Below, piece by piece: positions 54,104 through 63,527 of a stretch of DNA of 64,000 nucleotides (the first letter of the stretch is position 1; each line of letters begins with the position of its first letter). Location: positions 2,232,001-2,296,000 of the forward strand of contig NC_007925.1 in NCBI RefSeq assembly GCF_000013745.1, in the 5' to 3' direction. The notes under the pieces were generated by a model. That model ran no database searches. It was not told the origin of the DNA and saw only the letters and a program-made list of their open reading frames with translations. A program made the position numbers and the translations under genes. Source of the stretch: Rhodopseudomonas_A palustris_F (GTDB lineage Bacteria > Pseudomonadota > Alphaproteobacteria > Rhizobiales > Xanthobacteraceae).

Positions 54104-55698
54104 GCCGCGAACGCCTCTATCTGTTCGATACCACGCTGCGCGACGGCGCGCAGACCAACGGCGTCGATTTCACCCTGCACGACAAGCGGCTGATCGCCGC
54201 GATGCTCGACGATCTCGGCATCGATTACGTCGAGGGTGGCTATCCGGGCGCCAATCCGAGCGACACCGAGTTTTTCGCGACCGATCCGGCCCTGAAATCC
54301 GCGACCTTCACCGCCTTCGGCATGACGCGGCGGCCCGGCCGTTCGGCGTCCAACGATCCCGGCATCGCGGCGCTGCTCGAAGCCAAGGCCGACGCGATCT
54401 GCTTCGTGGCAAAGTCCTCGGCCTATCAGGTCCGCGTCGCGCTCGGCACCACCAACGAGGAAAACCTCGCCTCGATCCGCGACAGCGTCGGCGCCGCCAA
54501 GGCCCGTGGCCGCGAGGTGCTGGTCGATTGCGAACACTTCTTCGATGGTTACAAAGAGGATCCGCAATTCGCGCTGTCCTGCGCCAAGGCCGCCTATGAC
54601 GCCGGCGCGCGCTGGGTGGTGTTGTGCGACACCAATGGCGGCACCATGCCGCACGAGATCGAGGCGATCGTCGGCCAAGTGGTCAAACAGATCCCCGGCA
54701 GCCATGTCGGCATCCACGCCCATAACGACACCGAGCAGGCGGTGGCCTGTTCGCTGGCCGCGGTGCGCGCCGGCGCGCGGCAGATCCAGGGCACCTTGAA
54801 CGGGCTCGGCGAGCGCTGCGGCAACGCCAATCTGTGCTCGATGATCCCGACCTTGAAGCTGAAGCCGGAATTCGCCGAGGCCTTCGACATCGGGGTGTCG
54901 GAGGACAAACTCGCCACGCTGGTGCAGGTGTCGCGCGCGCTCGACAATATCCTCAATCGTCCGAGCAATCCGCACGCGGCTTATGTCGGCGGCAGCGCCT
55001 TCGTCACCAAGACCGGGATCCACGCCTCGGCGGTGATGAAGGATCCGCACACTTATGAGCACGTTTCGCCCGAGACCGTCGGCAATCACCGCAAGGTGCT
55101 GGTGTCCGATCAGGCCGGCCGCTCCAACGTGCTGGCGGCGCTGTCGCGCACCACCATTCCGTTCGACAAGGACGATCCGAAGCTGAACCGCTTGGTCGAG
55201 GAATTGAAGGAGCGCGAGGCCGCCGGCTATGCCTATGAATCCGCCAACGCCTCGTTCGATCTGTTGGCGCGGCGCACGCTGGGCAAGGTGCCGGAGTTTT
55301 TCCGGGTCGAGCAGTTCGACGTCAATGTCGAGCAGCGCTACAATTCGCACGGCAATCGCGTCACCATGGCGATGGCGGTGGTCAAGGTGAATGTCGACGG
55401 CGAGGTGCTGATCTCGGCCGCCGACGGCAACGGCCCGGTCAACGCGCTCGATGTTGCGCTGCGCAAGGACCTCGGCAAGTTCCAGAAGTACATCGAGAAC
55501 CTCAAGCTGATCGATTACCGCGTCCGTATCCTCAATGGCGGAACCGAGGCGGTGACCCGGGTGCTGATCGAGAGCGAGGACGAGCAGGGCGAACGCTGGA
55601 CCACCATCGGGGTGTCGCCGAATATCATCGACGCCTCGTTCCAGGCGCTGATGGATTCGGTGGTCTACAAGCTGGTGAAGTGCAACGCCCAGGCGTGA
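54100..55698 (+). CDS. cimA: (R)-citramalate synthase, 2-isopropylmalate synthase family
   Basis: The 532-residue protein has the DRE-TIM signature LFDTTLRDGAQ, GVHAHNDTE-type metal ligands (IHAHNDTEQA), GLGERCGNANL, a linker, and a C-terminal LeuA-type regulatory dimer domain. It fits CimA, which condenses pyruvate and acetyl-CoA to citramalate for isoleucine synthesis; such proteins also include homocitrate-like enzymes, but the length and TNGVDF motif favour CimA. The start ATG overlaps the acetyltransferase stop. The open frame upstream is not coding. Confidence 0.92.
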   Translation: MSRERLYLFDTTLRDGAQTNGVDFTLHDKRLIAAMLDDLGIDYVEGGYPGANPSDTEFFATDPALKSATFTAFGMTRRPGRSASNDPGIAALLEAKADAICFVAKSSAYQVRVALGTTNEENLASIRDSVGAAKARGREVLVDCEHFFDGYKEDPQFALSCAKAAYDAGARWVVLCDTNGGTMPHEIEAIVGQVVKQIPGSHVGIHAHNDTEQAVACSLAAVRAGARQIQGTLNGLGERCGNANLCSMIPTLKLKPEFAEAFDIGVSEDKLATLVQVSRALDNILNRPSNPHAAYVGGSAFVTKTGIHASAVMKDPHTYEHVSPETVGNHRKVLVSDQAGRSNVLAALSRTTIPFDKDDPKLNRLVEELKEREAAGYAYESANASFDLLARRTLGKVPEFFRVEQFDVNVEQRYNSHGNRVTMAMAVVKVNVDGEVLISAADGNGPVNALDVALRKDLGKFQKYIENLKLIDYRVRILNGGTEAVTRVLIESEDEQGERWTTIGVSPNIIDASFQALMDSVVYKLVKCNAQA

Positions 55699-55782
55699 TG
55701 CTTCGCCGACCTTGCCCTGACCGCGCCTTCTCGCAGGTGCGATAAGCGATTTCGTCGCGAGAAATTTACGCCGCGGCCTGCG

Positions 55783-55796
55783 TTGACTTGAATCAA
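55783..55796. promoter_or_regulatory. Candidate FNR/FixK-type box
   Basis: TTGAC-TTGA-ATCAA matches the FNR/FixK consensus TTGAT-N4-ATCAA at nine of ten specified positions. It lies 191 bases before the next coding start in a 288-base gap without a gene. The spacing to a -10 box (TACACT at 55812) is shorter than for a class II site, so its role is uncertain. It suggests oxygen-dependent control of the following two genes. Confidence 0.45.
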
Positions 55797-55986
55797 TGCG
55801 GTGCGCGTGGCTACACTCTCACACTGCCCGATAACGGCGCTGCGGCTCGAAGTGGCGGCGCGGCTGGGCTTTTGCTCGGCCGCCCGGCTTTCGATCGCTG
55901 CGCCGCTTGCCGACTACGACCCCGCCGACTGCTGGACACAGTGTCCGCAACAAAGAGCCGGGGCGATACCATGAGGAGACGTCAGT

Positions 55987-57543
55987 TTGGGCCACGCCAT
56001 GAACGGCGCACATTCGGTTGTGCAGACCCTGGTCAATTGCGGCGTTGAAGTCTGCTTCGCCAATCCCGGCACCTCGGAAATGCATTTTGTCGCAGCGCTC
56101 GATGCGGTCGGCGGCATGCGGCCGGTGCTGTGCCTGTTCGAAGGCGTGGCGACCGGCGCCGCCGACGGCTACGGCCGGATCGCCGGCAAGCCGGCGGCGA
56201 CGCTGCTGCACCTCGGCCCCGGCCTCGCCAACGGCCTCGCCAATCTGCACAACGCGCGGCGCGCGGCGAGCCCGATCGTCAATGTGGTCGGCGATCACGC
56301 CACCTATCACCTGCAATACGATGCGTTGCTGACCTCGGACATCGCCGGCTTCGCCCGGCCGGTGTCGTCGTGGATTCATCAATCGACCAGCGCCGGCAGT
56401 GTCGGCGCAGACGCCACGCGCGCGGTGCAGGCGGCGCGCTCAGCGCCGGGCGGCATCGCCACTTTGATCATGCCGGCCGACGTGGCGTGGAACGAAGCCG
56501 CGCTCGCGGCGCACAAGCTCGACGATATTGGCCCCTCGCGGGTTGCCGCTGACAGCATCGAGGCCGTCGCGGCGCTGCTCGGCAACGGCAAGAAATCCGC
56601 GCTGCTGATCCGCGGCGATGGCTTGCGCGGCGCCGGCCTCGAGGCCGCCGGGCGCATTCAAGCCAAAACCGGCGCGAGGCTGTTGTGCGACACCTTCGCG
56701 CCGCATGGCGAATTCGGCGCCGGCCGGGTGCCGGTCGAGCGCATTCCGTATTTCGCCGAACAGATCGTGATGTTCCTAAAGGATGTCGAGCAACTGATCC
56801 TGGTCGGCGCTAAGCCGCCGGTGTCGTTCTTCGCCTATCCCGGCAAGCCGAGCTGGGGCGCGGCGGAGGGCTGCGTCTTCAGTTACTTGGCACAGCCGAC
56901 CGAGGACTGCGCCCGCGCGCTGCAAGATCTCGCCGACGCGCTGGATGCGCCGGCCGAACCCGCGACGCGCACCCCGCTGGTGCTGCCGGAATTGCCGAAG
57001 GGCAAGCTGAACTCGCTCGGCGTGGCGCAAGTGATCGCGCATTACACCCCCGACAACGCGATCTACGCCGACGAATCCGCCACCTCCGGGCTGGCGCTGA
57101 TGATCCATCTGGCGCGGGCGCGGCCCTATACGCATCTGCCGCTGGCCGGCGGTTCGATCGGGCAGGGACTGCCGCTCGCGGTCGGCGCGGCACTCGCCGC
57201 CCCGGACCGCAAGGTGGTGTGCCCCTCCGGCGACGGCGGCGCCGCCTACACGCTGCAGGCGCTGTGGACCATGGCGCGGGAAAATCTCGACGTCACCGTG
57301 GTGATCTTCGCCAACCATTCCTACGCGATTTTGAACATCGAGCTGCAGCGGGTCGGCGTCGGCAGCGCCGGTGCCAAGGCGCTGTCGATGCTCGATCTGC
57401 ACAATCCGGAAATCAACTGGGTGCAGATCGCCTCCGGCCTCGGGGTCGCGGCCAGCCGCGCCACCACGGCAGAAGAATTCACCGCGCAATACGCCGACGC
57501 GATGGCGCAGCGCGGACCCCGCCTGATCGAAGCGATGATTTAG
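55987..57543 (+). CDS. Acetolactate-synthase-like thiamine diphosphate enzyme
   Basis: The 518-residue protein has the three ThDP-enzyme domains: a Pyr domain with FANPGTSEMHF and the catalytic Glu in LFEGVATGAADGYGR, a central Rossmann-like domain, and the PP domain with GDGGAAYTLQALWTMARENLDV...N as metal/diphosphate motif. It resembles proteins called acetolactate synthase large subunit or benzoylformate decarboxylase, but no small subunit follows. The reaction may be a 2-keto acid decarboxylation or condensation. A TTG at 55987 has an AGGAG site 10 bases before it; the ATG at 55999 is the alternative start. Confidence 0.85.
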   Translation: MGHAMNGAHSVVQTLVNCGVEVCFANPGTSEMHFVAALDAVGGMRPVLCLFEGVATGAADGYGRIAGKPAATLLHLGPGLANGLANLHNARRAASPIVNVVGDHATYHLQYDALLTSDIAGFARPVSSWIHQSTSAGSVGADATRAVQAARSAPGGIATLIMPADVAWNEAALAAHKLDDIGPSRVAADSIEAVAALLGNGKKSALLIRGDGLRGAGLEAAGRIQAKTGARLLCDTFAPHGEFGAGRVPVERIPYFAEQIVMFLKDVEQLILVGAKPPVSFFAYPGKPSWGAAEGCVFSYLAQPTEDCARALQDLADALDAPAEPATRTPLVLPELPKGKLNSLGVAQVIAHYTPDNAIYADESATSGLALMIHLARARPYTHLPLAGGSIGQGLPLAVGAALAAPDRKVVCPSGDGGAAYTLQALWTMARENLDVTVVIFANHSYAILNIELQRVGVGSAGAKALSMLDLHNPEINWVQIASGLGVAASRATTAEEFTAQYADAMAQRGPRLIEAMI

Positions 57544-57553
57544 GGAGGATCCA

Positions 57554-58969
57554 ATGACCGCGGCCATCGTCACTGCGCTTCGCCACATCGTGGGCGACAC
57601 CGGCGTGCTGGAGCCCGCCGAACTCGGCAAGCGCTCCGCCGGCGCCTACCGCTTCGACAATCTGCGCGCCGCCGCGCTGGTGCGGCCGGCCAGCACCAAG
57701 GAGGTCTCCGACGTGCTGCGCTGGTGCCACGCCCACAACGTCGCCGTCATCACCCAGGGAGGCCTCACCGGGCTGGTGCATGGCGCCGACGCCGGTCCCA
57801 ACGACGTCATCCTGTCGCTGGAGCGGATGCGCGCCATCGAGGCGATCGATCCGGTGCAGCGCACCGCGACGGTGCAGGCCGGGGTGGTGCTGCAGACTTT
57901 GCAGGAGGCGGTCGAGCAGTACGATCTGGCATTTCCGCTCGATCTCGGCGCGCGCGGCAGCGCCACGATCGGCGGCAACGCCGCCACCAATGCCGGCGGC
58001 AATCGGGTGATCCGCTACGGCATGACCCGCGACATGGTGCTCGGGCTTGAAGTGGTGCTGGCCGACGGCAGCGTCGTGTCCTCGATGAACCAGCTGATCA
58101 AGAACAATGCCGGCTACGATTTGAAGCAATTGTTCATCGGCTCGGAAGGCACGCTCGGCGTCATCACCAAGCTGGTGCTGCGGTTGCGGGAAAAGCCGCT
58201 CGCCACCAACATGGCGTTCGTCGGGCTGGACAGTTTCGACGCGGTCGCCAAATTCCTCAAGCATAGCGACCGCGCGCTCGGCGGCACGCTGTCGGCGTTC
58301 GAGGTGATGTGGCAGTCGTTCTATCAATTGGTCACCACCGCGCCCGCCAAGGGCCAGCCGCCGATTGCGCAGAATTATCCCTATTATGTGCTGATCGAGA
58401 GCCAGGGCGCCGACCATGAACTCGACACCCCGCGGTTCCATGCGGCGATGGAGCAGGCGCTGGAGGCTGGGCTGATCGCCGACGCGGCGATCGCGCAGTC
58501 CGAGGCCGATTGCCAGGCGTTCTGGGCGCTGCGCGACGACGTCGGCCAGGTGGTGCAGGGCGGCTTGCCGGTGGTGTTCGACGTCTCGCTGCCGATCGCC
58601 GCGATGGAAGCCTATGCGGAGGGCTTGCGCGCGACGCTTGAGGCGGAGATCGGCGATCACCGGCTGTGGATCTTCGGCCATCTCGGCGACGGCAATCTGC
58701 ACGTCGTGGTGCAGGTCAAGCCGCAGAACTACCTGGCGCTGCGGCCGAAGATCGAGGCTTTGGTGTATCGGCCGCTCGCCGCCTGCCGCGGCTCGGTGTC
58801 GGCCGAACACGGCATTGGTCTGGAGAAGAAGCCGTATCTGCATATCAGCCGCAACGCCGCCGAGATCGCGCTGATGCGCACGCTGAAGTCGGCGCTCGAT
58901 CCCAAGGGCATCCTCAACCCCGGCAAGATTTTCGAGATCGCCCCGGCGGCGCAGCGCGCGTCGGCTTAG
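57554..58969 (+). CDS. FAD-binding oxidoreductase, D-2-hydroxyacid dehydrogenase type
   Basis: The 471-residue protein is of the GlcD/D-lactate/D-2-hydroxyglutarate dehydrogenase family, with an N-terminal PCMH-type FAD domain (TQGGLTGLVHGA and GGNAATNAGGNRVIRYG), and the C-terminal FAD-oxidase part with FGHLGDGNLHVVV, EHGIGLEKK and PKGILNPGKIF. It oxidises a D-2-hydroxyacid to the keto acid, passing electrons to a quinone or electron transfer flavoprotein. It follows the ThDP enzyme by 10 bases, so a pathway of hydroxyacid oxidation then keto acid conversion is likely. Confidence 0.92.
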   Translation: MTAAIVTALRHIVGDTGVLEPAELGKRSAGAYRFDNLRAAALVRPASTKEVSDVLRWCHAHNVAVITQGGLTGLVHGADAGPNDVILSLERMRAIEAIDPVQRTATVQAGVVLQTLQEAVEQYDLAFPLDLGARGSATIGGNAATNAGGNRVIRYGMTRDMVLGLEVVLADGSVVSSMNQLIKNNAGYDLKQLFIGSEGTLGVITKLVLRLREKPLATNMAFVGLDSFDAVAKFLKHSDRALGGTLSAFEVMWQSFYQLVTTAPAKGQPPIAQNYPYYVLIESQGADHELDTPRFHAAMEQALEAGLIADAAIAQSEADCQAFWALRDDVGQVVQGGLPVVFDVSLPIAAMEAYAEGLRATLEAEIGDHRLWIFGHLGDGNLHVVVQVKPQNYLALRPKIEALVYRPLAACRGSVSAEHGIGLEKKPYLHISRNAAEIALMRTLKSALDPKGILNPGKIFEIAPAAQRASA

Positions 58970-59010
58970 ACAATTCCAGCCAAGTTAGTGCGCTTGATAA
59001 AATGCACGTC

Positions 59011-59078
59011 GTCATTCCGGGGCGCGAGCAGCTTCGCTGCGAGCGAGCCCGGAATCCATAACCCCTGCAGGGGATATG
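59011..59078. repeat. R1 palindromic repeat, copy d, left half
   Basis: GTCATTCCGGGGCGCGAGCA to CCCCTGCAGGGGATATG; its right half is at 60457-60502, beyond the second IS element. Confidence 0.85.
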
Positions 59079-59154
59079 ATGGTGTGGACGGCCCCCTACG
59101 GCATCGCTTTGTGCCAGAATGAGGTTGTCGCAAACTCAAACATGGGAGCCGTCC

Positions 59155-60195
59155 ATGGAGCAGATTATCCGCATTGGGATGGATACGTCGAAGCATTTTT
59201 TCCAGCTGCACGGGGTCGATGCCGCCGAGAAGCCGGTGCTGCGCAAGAAGCTGCGGCGCAAGGAGATGCTGGCGTTCTTCGCCAAGCTGCCGCCGACGCC
59301 GATCGGGATCGAGGCCTGCGGTGCGGCGCACTACCTGGCGCGGGAGCTGGGCAAACTCGGCCACGTGGTGAAGCTGTTGGCGCCGCAGCACGTCAAGCCT
59401 TACGTCAAGCGCAACAAGAACGACGGGCGCGACGCCGAGGCGTTGTGCGAGGCGATGAGCCGGCCGACGATGGAGTTCGTGCCGGTGAAGACCGCGGAGC
59501 AGCAGGCGGCGCTGATGCTGATGGGACTGCGGCAGCAGCTGATCGCAAGGCGTACCCAGCTGAGCAATGCGATTCGCGGTTATGCCGCGGAATTCGGCCT
59601 GATCTCGCCGAGAGGTCTCGACAAAATCGAGCCGCTGCTGTTGCGGATCGCGCAGGACGACACCGTGCCGACGCTGGCGCGCGAGCTGTTCGCGCTGCAG
59701 GGCCAGGACTACGCGCGACTGCAGAATGAGCTGAAGGTGATCGACGCCAAGCTGTTGGCCTGGCATCGCGCCGACGCCTGCAGCCGGCGGCTGGCGCAGA
59801 TTCCCGGAGTAGGACCGATCGGCGCCAGTGCGCTGGTGATGAAAACGCCGGTGCCGCAGACCTTCGCCTCGGCCAGGGCCTTTGCGGCCTGGCTCGGCTT
59901 GACGCCGAAGGATCATTCCACCGCCGGCAAGCTTCGGCTCGGCACCATCACCCGCGCCGGCGATGAACTGCTACGCAGCCTGTTGGTGGCGGGAGCGACC
60001 GCGGTGATCCAGCAGGTGCGCCGTGGCCGCGGCCGGGCGTCGCCGTGGTTGCTGGCGCTGCTGGCGCGCAAGCCGCCCAAGCTCGCGGCGGTAGCGCTCG
60101 CCAACAAGATCGCCCGGATCGCCTGGAAGCTGATGCTGACCGGAGAAAATTACGACGGCGCGCGGATGCTGAACGCATCGCCGCACGCCGCCTGA
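59155..60195 (+). CDS. IS110/IS1111 family transposase, copy 2
   Basis: The 346-residue protein is identical to the copy at 24253, including the DEDD residues and the C-terminal Transposase_20 motifs. The GGGAG site lies just before the start. It is intact. Confidence 0.95.
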   Translation: MEQIIRIGMDTSKHFFQLHGVDAAEKPVLRKKLRRKEMLAFFAKLPPTPIGIEACGAAHYLARELGKLGHVVKLLAPQHVKPYVKRNKNDGRDAEALCEAMSRPTMEFVPVKTAEQQAALMLMGLRQQLIARRTQLSNAIRGYAAEFGLISPRGLDKIEPLLLRIAQDDTVPTLARELFALQGQDYARLQNELKVIDAKLLAWHRADACSRRLAQIPGVGPIGASALVMKTPVPQTFASARAFAAWLGLTPKDHSTAGKLRLGTITRAGDELLRSLLVAGATAVIQQVRRGRGRASPWLLALLARKPPKLAAVALANKIARIAWKLMLTGENYDGARMLNASPHAA

Positions 60196-60452
60196 GAGAT
60201 CGGCCGGCAGGCATTCGCCCGCCGGCCGGGCCGGAGCTGCAAGAGGAGACAGATGGCGCGATCGATCGATCCGAGAGGCGAGACAGTCCGTGGAATCCAT
60301 TGGCACGTAAAGGTCGTGACTATGTGTGGAGCTCGCGTCGCGGAAACCATCTTGGCCAGCGGTCCAAAGCGACCGCATCAACAGGCCGGACATATGGATG
60401 CAAGCGATCCGATCCGACATCAAAAACTCTTGTGGCTCGGGGGCCGTCCACA
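60196..60452 (+). ncRNA. Candidate bridge (guide) RNA region of IS copy 2
   Basis: It matches the sequence after copy 1, with the same GC hairpin and the same GGAATCCAT (60292-60300), complementary to the adjacent target ATGGATTCC. The target-matching stretch sits in the same place in both copies. Transcription is not proven. Confidence 0.45.
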
Positions 60453-60456
60453 TATG

Positions 60457-60502
60457 GATTCCGGACTTGCTCGTTCTTACGAACTCGCAATCCGGAATGA
60501 CG
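60457..60502. repeat. R1 palindromic repeat, copy d, right half
   Basis: GATTCCGGACTTGCTCG to CCGGAATGACG. Together with 59011-59078 it forms an R1 unit interrupted by the element. Confidence 0.8.
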
Positions 60503-60543
60503 GCTTGGTTTTGGTCGGACGCCTCCAACCAGCGAACAGTGTC

Positions 60544-61149
60544 CTAAAACCGCTCGGCGATTTCCGGCACCACGGCTTCGGCCTCGGCCGGCGTTGCGGC
60601 GGCGGCAGCGTGCAGCATCGGCAGGATCCGCTCCACGGCATCGGCCTGCAGCAGCTCGACGGAGAGATTCTTCCGGATGAAGGCGGTGTCGCGCATATGG
60701 TCGAGCAGCGCCAGCAGCGGCTCCCAGAAGCCGTCGATATTGGCGATCAGGATCGGTTTCTTGTGGCGGCCGAGCTGCTGCCAGGTCAATTGCTCGACCA
60801 GTTCCTCCAGCGTGCCGATGCCGCCCGGCAGCGCCACGAAGGCGTCGGAGCGTTCGAACATCAGCCGCTTGCGCTCGTGCATGTCGTCGGTGACGATCAG
60901 TTCCTGCACGCGCTCGAGCATGTGCTCCTTCTTGGTCAGGAAGCTTGGAATGATGCCGGTGACGGTTCCGCCGTGGTCGAGCGCGGCCTTCGCCACCGCG
61001 CCCATCAGGCCGATCGAGCCGCCGCCATAGACCAGGCCGACGTTGTTCAGCGCCAGCTGTCGGCCGAACGCGATGGCCGCCTCGATGAACCGCGGATTGC
61101 TGCCGGCCCCGGAGCCGCAATAGACACAGACCGTTTTGATGTCGCCCAT
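60544..61149 (-). CDS. LOG-family nucleoside phosphoribohydrolase-like protein (TIGR00730)
   Basis: The 201-residue Rossmann-fold protein has YCGSGAGSNP, GLVYGGGSIGLMG and the catalytic PGGIGTLEELVE motif. Proteins with this motif release the base from cytokinin riboside 5'-monophosphate or other nucleoside monophosphates. Bacterial members are widespread and their real substrate is often unknown. The start MGDIKTV (61149) is used; the frame continues upstream. Confidence 0.9.
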   Translation of the reverse strand: MGDIKTVCVYCGSGAGSNPRFIEAAIAFGRQLALNNVGLVYGGGSIGLMGAVAKAALDHGGTVTGIIPSFLTKKEHMLERVQELIVTDDMHERKRLMFERSDAFVALPGGIGTLEELVEQLTWQQLGRHKKPILIANIDGFWEPLLALLDHMRDTAFIRKNLSVELLQADAVERILPMLHAAAAATPAEAEAVVPEIAERF

Positions 61150-61392
61150 GCGGGCGATGTGGCACCGCAAGACCACATCGTCAAGACATCGACCGGCCGT
61201 GTCGCGCCGCGAAATGCGAATCGCAGCGCGGCGCAGCGGCAACTGGTGGTTCTGCGAGGCCGAAAAGAATCGCCTTCAAGGGTGCATGGCGGGCGCAAAG
61301 CTCCTATATGACGGGCTGACCAAAACTCCGATCCGCGCGATGCGGCGGCTTTGCCGTCGCGCCTCGTTGCAGGCATTTCTCAGGCATTCTCG

Positions 61393-63378
61393 ATGACTCC
61401 TCACCACGCGCGGCCGGCTGAGCAGGCGACGCAAAGTCCCGACGATTCGGCGCCAAAGGCGACCATGCTGGGCACGCTGGTGCACCTGTGGCCGTATATC
61501 TGGCCCGGCGAGCGCTTCGATCTGAAGATGCGGGTGGTCTGGGCGATGGTGCTGCTGCTGATCGCCAAGCTCGCCACCATGGTGGTGCCGTTCACCTTCA
61601 AATGGGCGATCGACGCCTTGACCGGAGCCGACACCGCGCCGGTGGAGCCGTCGAACTGGACGCTGTGGCTGATCGCCTCGCCGCTGATCATGACCGCGAG
61701 CTACGGCGCGGTGCGGATCATCATGGCGGTGCTGACGCAGTGGCGCGACGGCATGTTCGCCCAGGTGGCGATGCATGCGGTGCGCAAGCTCGCCTACATG
61801 ACCTTCGTGCATATGCACGAATTGTCGCTGCGGTTTCACCTCGAGCGCAAGACCGGCGGGCTGACCCGCGTGCTGGAGCGCGGCCGCAACGGAATCGAAG
61901 TCATCGTGCGGATGGTGATCCTGCAGCTAGTGCCGACCATCGTCGAGGTGACGCTGCTGATGGGCGTGCTGCTGTGGCAGTTCGACTGGCGCTACGTGGT
62001 GGTGACGCTGATCACGGTGGTGATCTACATGTACTACACCTATCTCGCCACCGAATGGCGGATCGGTATCCGCCGCAACATGAACGAGTCCGACAGCGAG
62101 GCCAACACCAAGGCGATCGATTCGCTGTTGAACTACGAGACCGTGAAATATTTCAGCGCCGAGACCCGCGAAGCCGAGCGCTACGACCGCTCGATGGCGC
62201 GTTACGAGCACGCCAGCGTCAAGACCTACACCTCGCTCGCCGTGCTCAACGCCGGCCAAGCGGTGATCTTCACCTGCGGCCTGACCGCCACCATGCTGAT
62301 GTGCGCGATCGGCGTGCGCAACGGCACCAATACCGTCGGCGATTTCGTGATGGTCAACGCGATGATGATCCAGCTGTACCAGCCGCTGAATTTCATGGGC
62401 ATGGTGTATCGCGAGATCAAGCAGGCGATCGTCGACATCGAGAAGATGTTCGGCGTTTTGACCAAGAACCCCGAGGTCAAGGATCTGCCGGGCGCCAAGC
62501 CGCTGGTCGTTTCCAGCGGCAACGTCCGCTTCGACGATGTGCGGTTTGCCTACGATCCGGAGCGGCCGATTCTGAAAGGGCTCAGCTTCGAGGTGCCGGC
62601 CGGCAAGACCGTGGCGATCGTCGGGCCCTCCGGCGCCGGCAAGTCGACGATCTCGCGGCTGTTGTTCCGGCTGTACGACGTCTCCGGCGGCAAGATCCTG
62701 ATCGACGGCCAGGACATCCGCAAAGTGACGCAAGGCTCGCTGCGGGCCTCGATCGGCATGGTGCCGCAGGACACCGTGCTGTTCAACGACACCATCCGCT
62801 ACAACATCCGCTACGGCCGCTGGGACGCCAGCGACGCCGAGGTGGAGGAGGCGGCGAAGACCGCGCAGATCGACGCCTTCATCCAGGCCTCGCCGAAGGG
62901 CTACGAGACCGAGGTCGGCGAGCGCGGCCTGAAATTGTCCGGCGGCGAAAAGCAACGCGTGGCGATCGCCCGCACCGTGCTGAAGGCGCCGCCGATCCTG
63001 TTGCTGGATGAGGCCACCTCGGCGCTCGACAGCCATACCGAACAGGAGATCCAGGATGCGCTGGAGCGGGTATCCCGCAACCGTACGTCGCTGGTGATCG
63101 CGCACAGGCTTTCCACCATCGTCGGCGCCGACGAGATCATCGTGCTGGACCAGGGTCGCATTGTGGAGCGCGGCAAGCACGGTCAGCTTCTCGCCGCAAA
63201 CGGGCTTTACGCCAGTATGTGGAACAGGCAGCGCGAGGCGCAGGAGGCCCGTGAAAAGCTGGCGCTGATCGGCGATGACGCAGCGCCGTCCCCGGCCCGC
63301 GCGCCGGCGATCGACGATGTGGTGCCGGCGCGGGAGCCGGTGCACGACACCCTGGCTACGCCCGACGCTGCGGAGTGA
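61393..63378 (+). CDS. ABC transporter, Atm1/HMT-type exporter half
   Basis: The 661-residue protein combines a six-helix membrane domain (about residues 45-345) with the ATP-binding domain: Walker A GPSGAGKST, signature LSGGEKQRVAIAR, Walker B ILLLDEATSALDS and the His of IAHRLST. The membrane part resembles Atm1/ABCB7 and bacterial AtmA, which export glutathione-linked sulfur, iron-sulfur precursors or metal conjugates from the cytoplasm. It works as a homodimer. The start MTPHHARP is at 61393. Confidence 0.93.
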   Translation: MTPHHARPAEQATQSPDDSAPKATMLGTLVHLWPYIWPGERFDLKMRVVWAMVLLLIAKLATMVVPFTFKWAIDALTGADTAPVEPSNWTLWLIASPLIMTASYGAVRIIMAVLTQWRDGMFAQVAMHAVRKLAYMTFVHMHELSLRFHLERKTGGLTRVLERGRNGIEVIVRMVILQLVPTIVEVTLLMGVLLWQFDWRYVVVTLITVVIYMYYTYLATEWRIGIRRNMNESDSEANTKAIDSLLNYETVKYFSAETREAERYDRSMARYEHASVKTYTSLAVLNAGQAVIFTCGLTATMLMCAIGVRNGTNTVGDFVMVNAMMIQLYQPLNFMGMVYREIKQAIVDIEKMFGVLTKNPEVKDLPGAKPLVVSSGNVRFDDVRFAYDPERPILKGLSFEVPAGKTVAIVGPSGAGKSTISRLLFRLYDVSGGKILIDGQDIRKVTQGSLRASIGMVPQDTVLFNDTIRYNIRYGRWDASDAEVEEAAKTAQIDAFIQASPKGYETEVGERGLKLSGGEKQRVAIARTVLKAPPILLLDEATSALDSHTEQEIQDALERVSRNRTSLVIAHRLSTIVGADEIIVLDQGRIVERGKHGQLLAANGLYASMWNRQREAQEAREKLALIGDDAAPSPARAPAIDDVVPAREPVHDTLATPDAAE

Positions 63379-63527
63379 GTGAGGCCTCGCGCAATACCGC
63401 CGCCGTCGGCGCAGCGAATCATGGCGGCGACGCAGGTTTTTTCATATAACGCGGTTTCCGGCCCGTCGCCGCGCGACGCGCCACCCTCGCCCACAAGGGG
63501 AGAGGGGACAACAGAAGCAGTGAGCTG

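Larger units (their letters stand above)
59079..60456 (+). mobile_element. IS110 family, IS1111-group insertion sequence, copy 2
   Basis: The 1378-bp element has the same orientation and length as the one at 24177. It differs at one base that I noticed (A at 59625 for G at 24723, silent). The bases TATG stand at both junctions (59075-59078 and 60453-60456). It splits another R1 repeat at the same internal point. Near identity indicates recent copying. Confidence 0.92.

Noticed and set aside
55788..56048. Small ORF of 86 codons before the ThDP enzyme gene
   Set aside because: It overlaps the likely regulatory region and the start of the next gene in another frame, with no ribosome site or recognisable feature.
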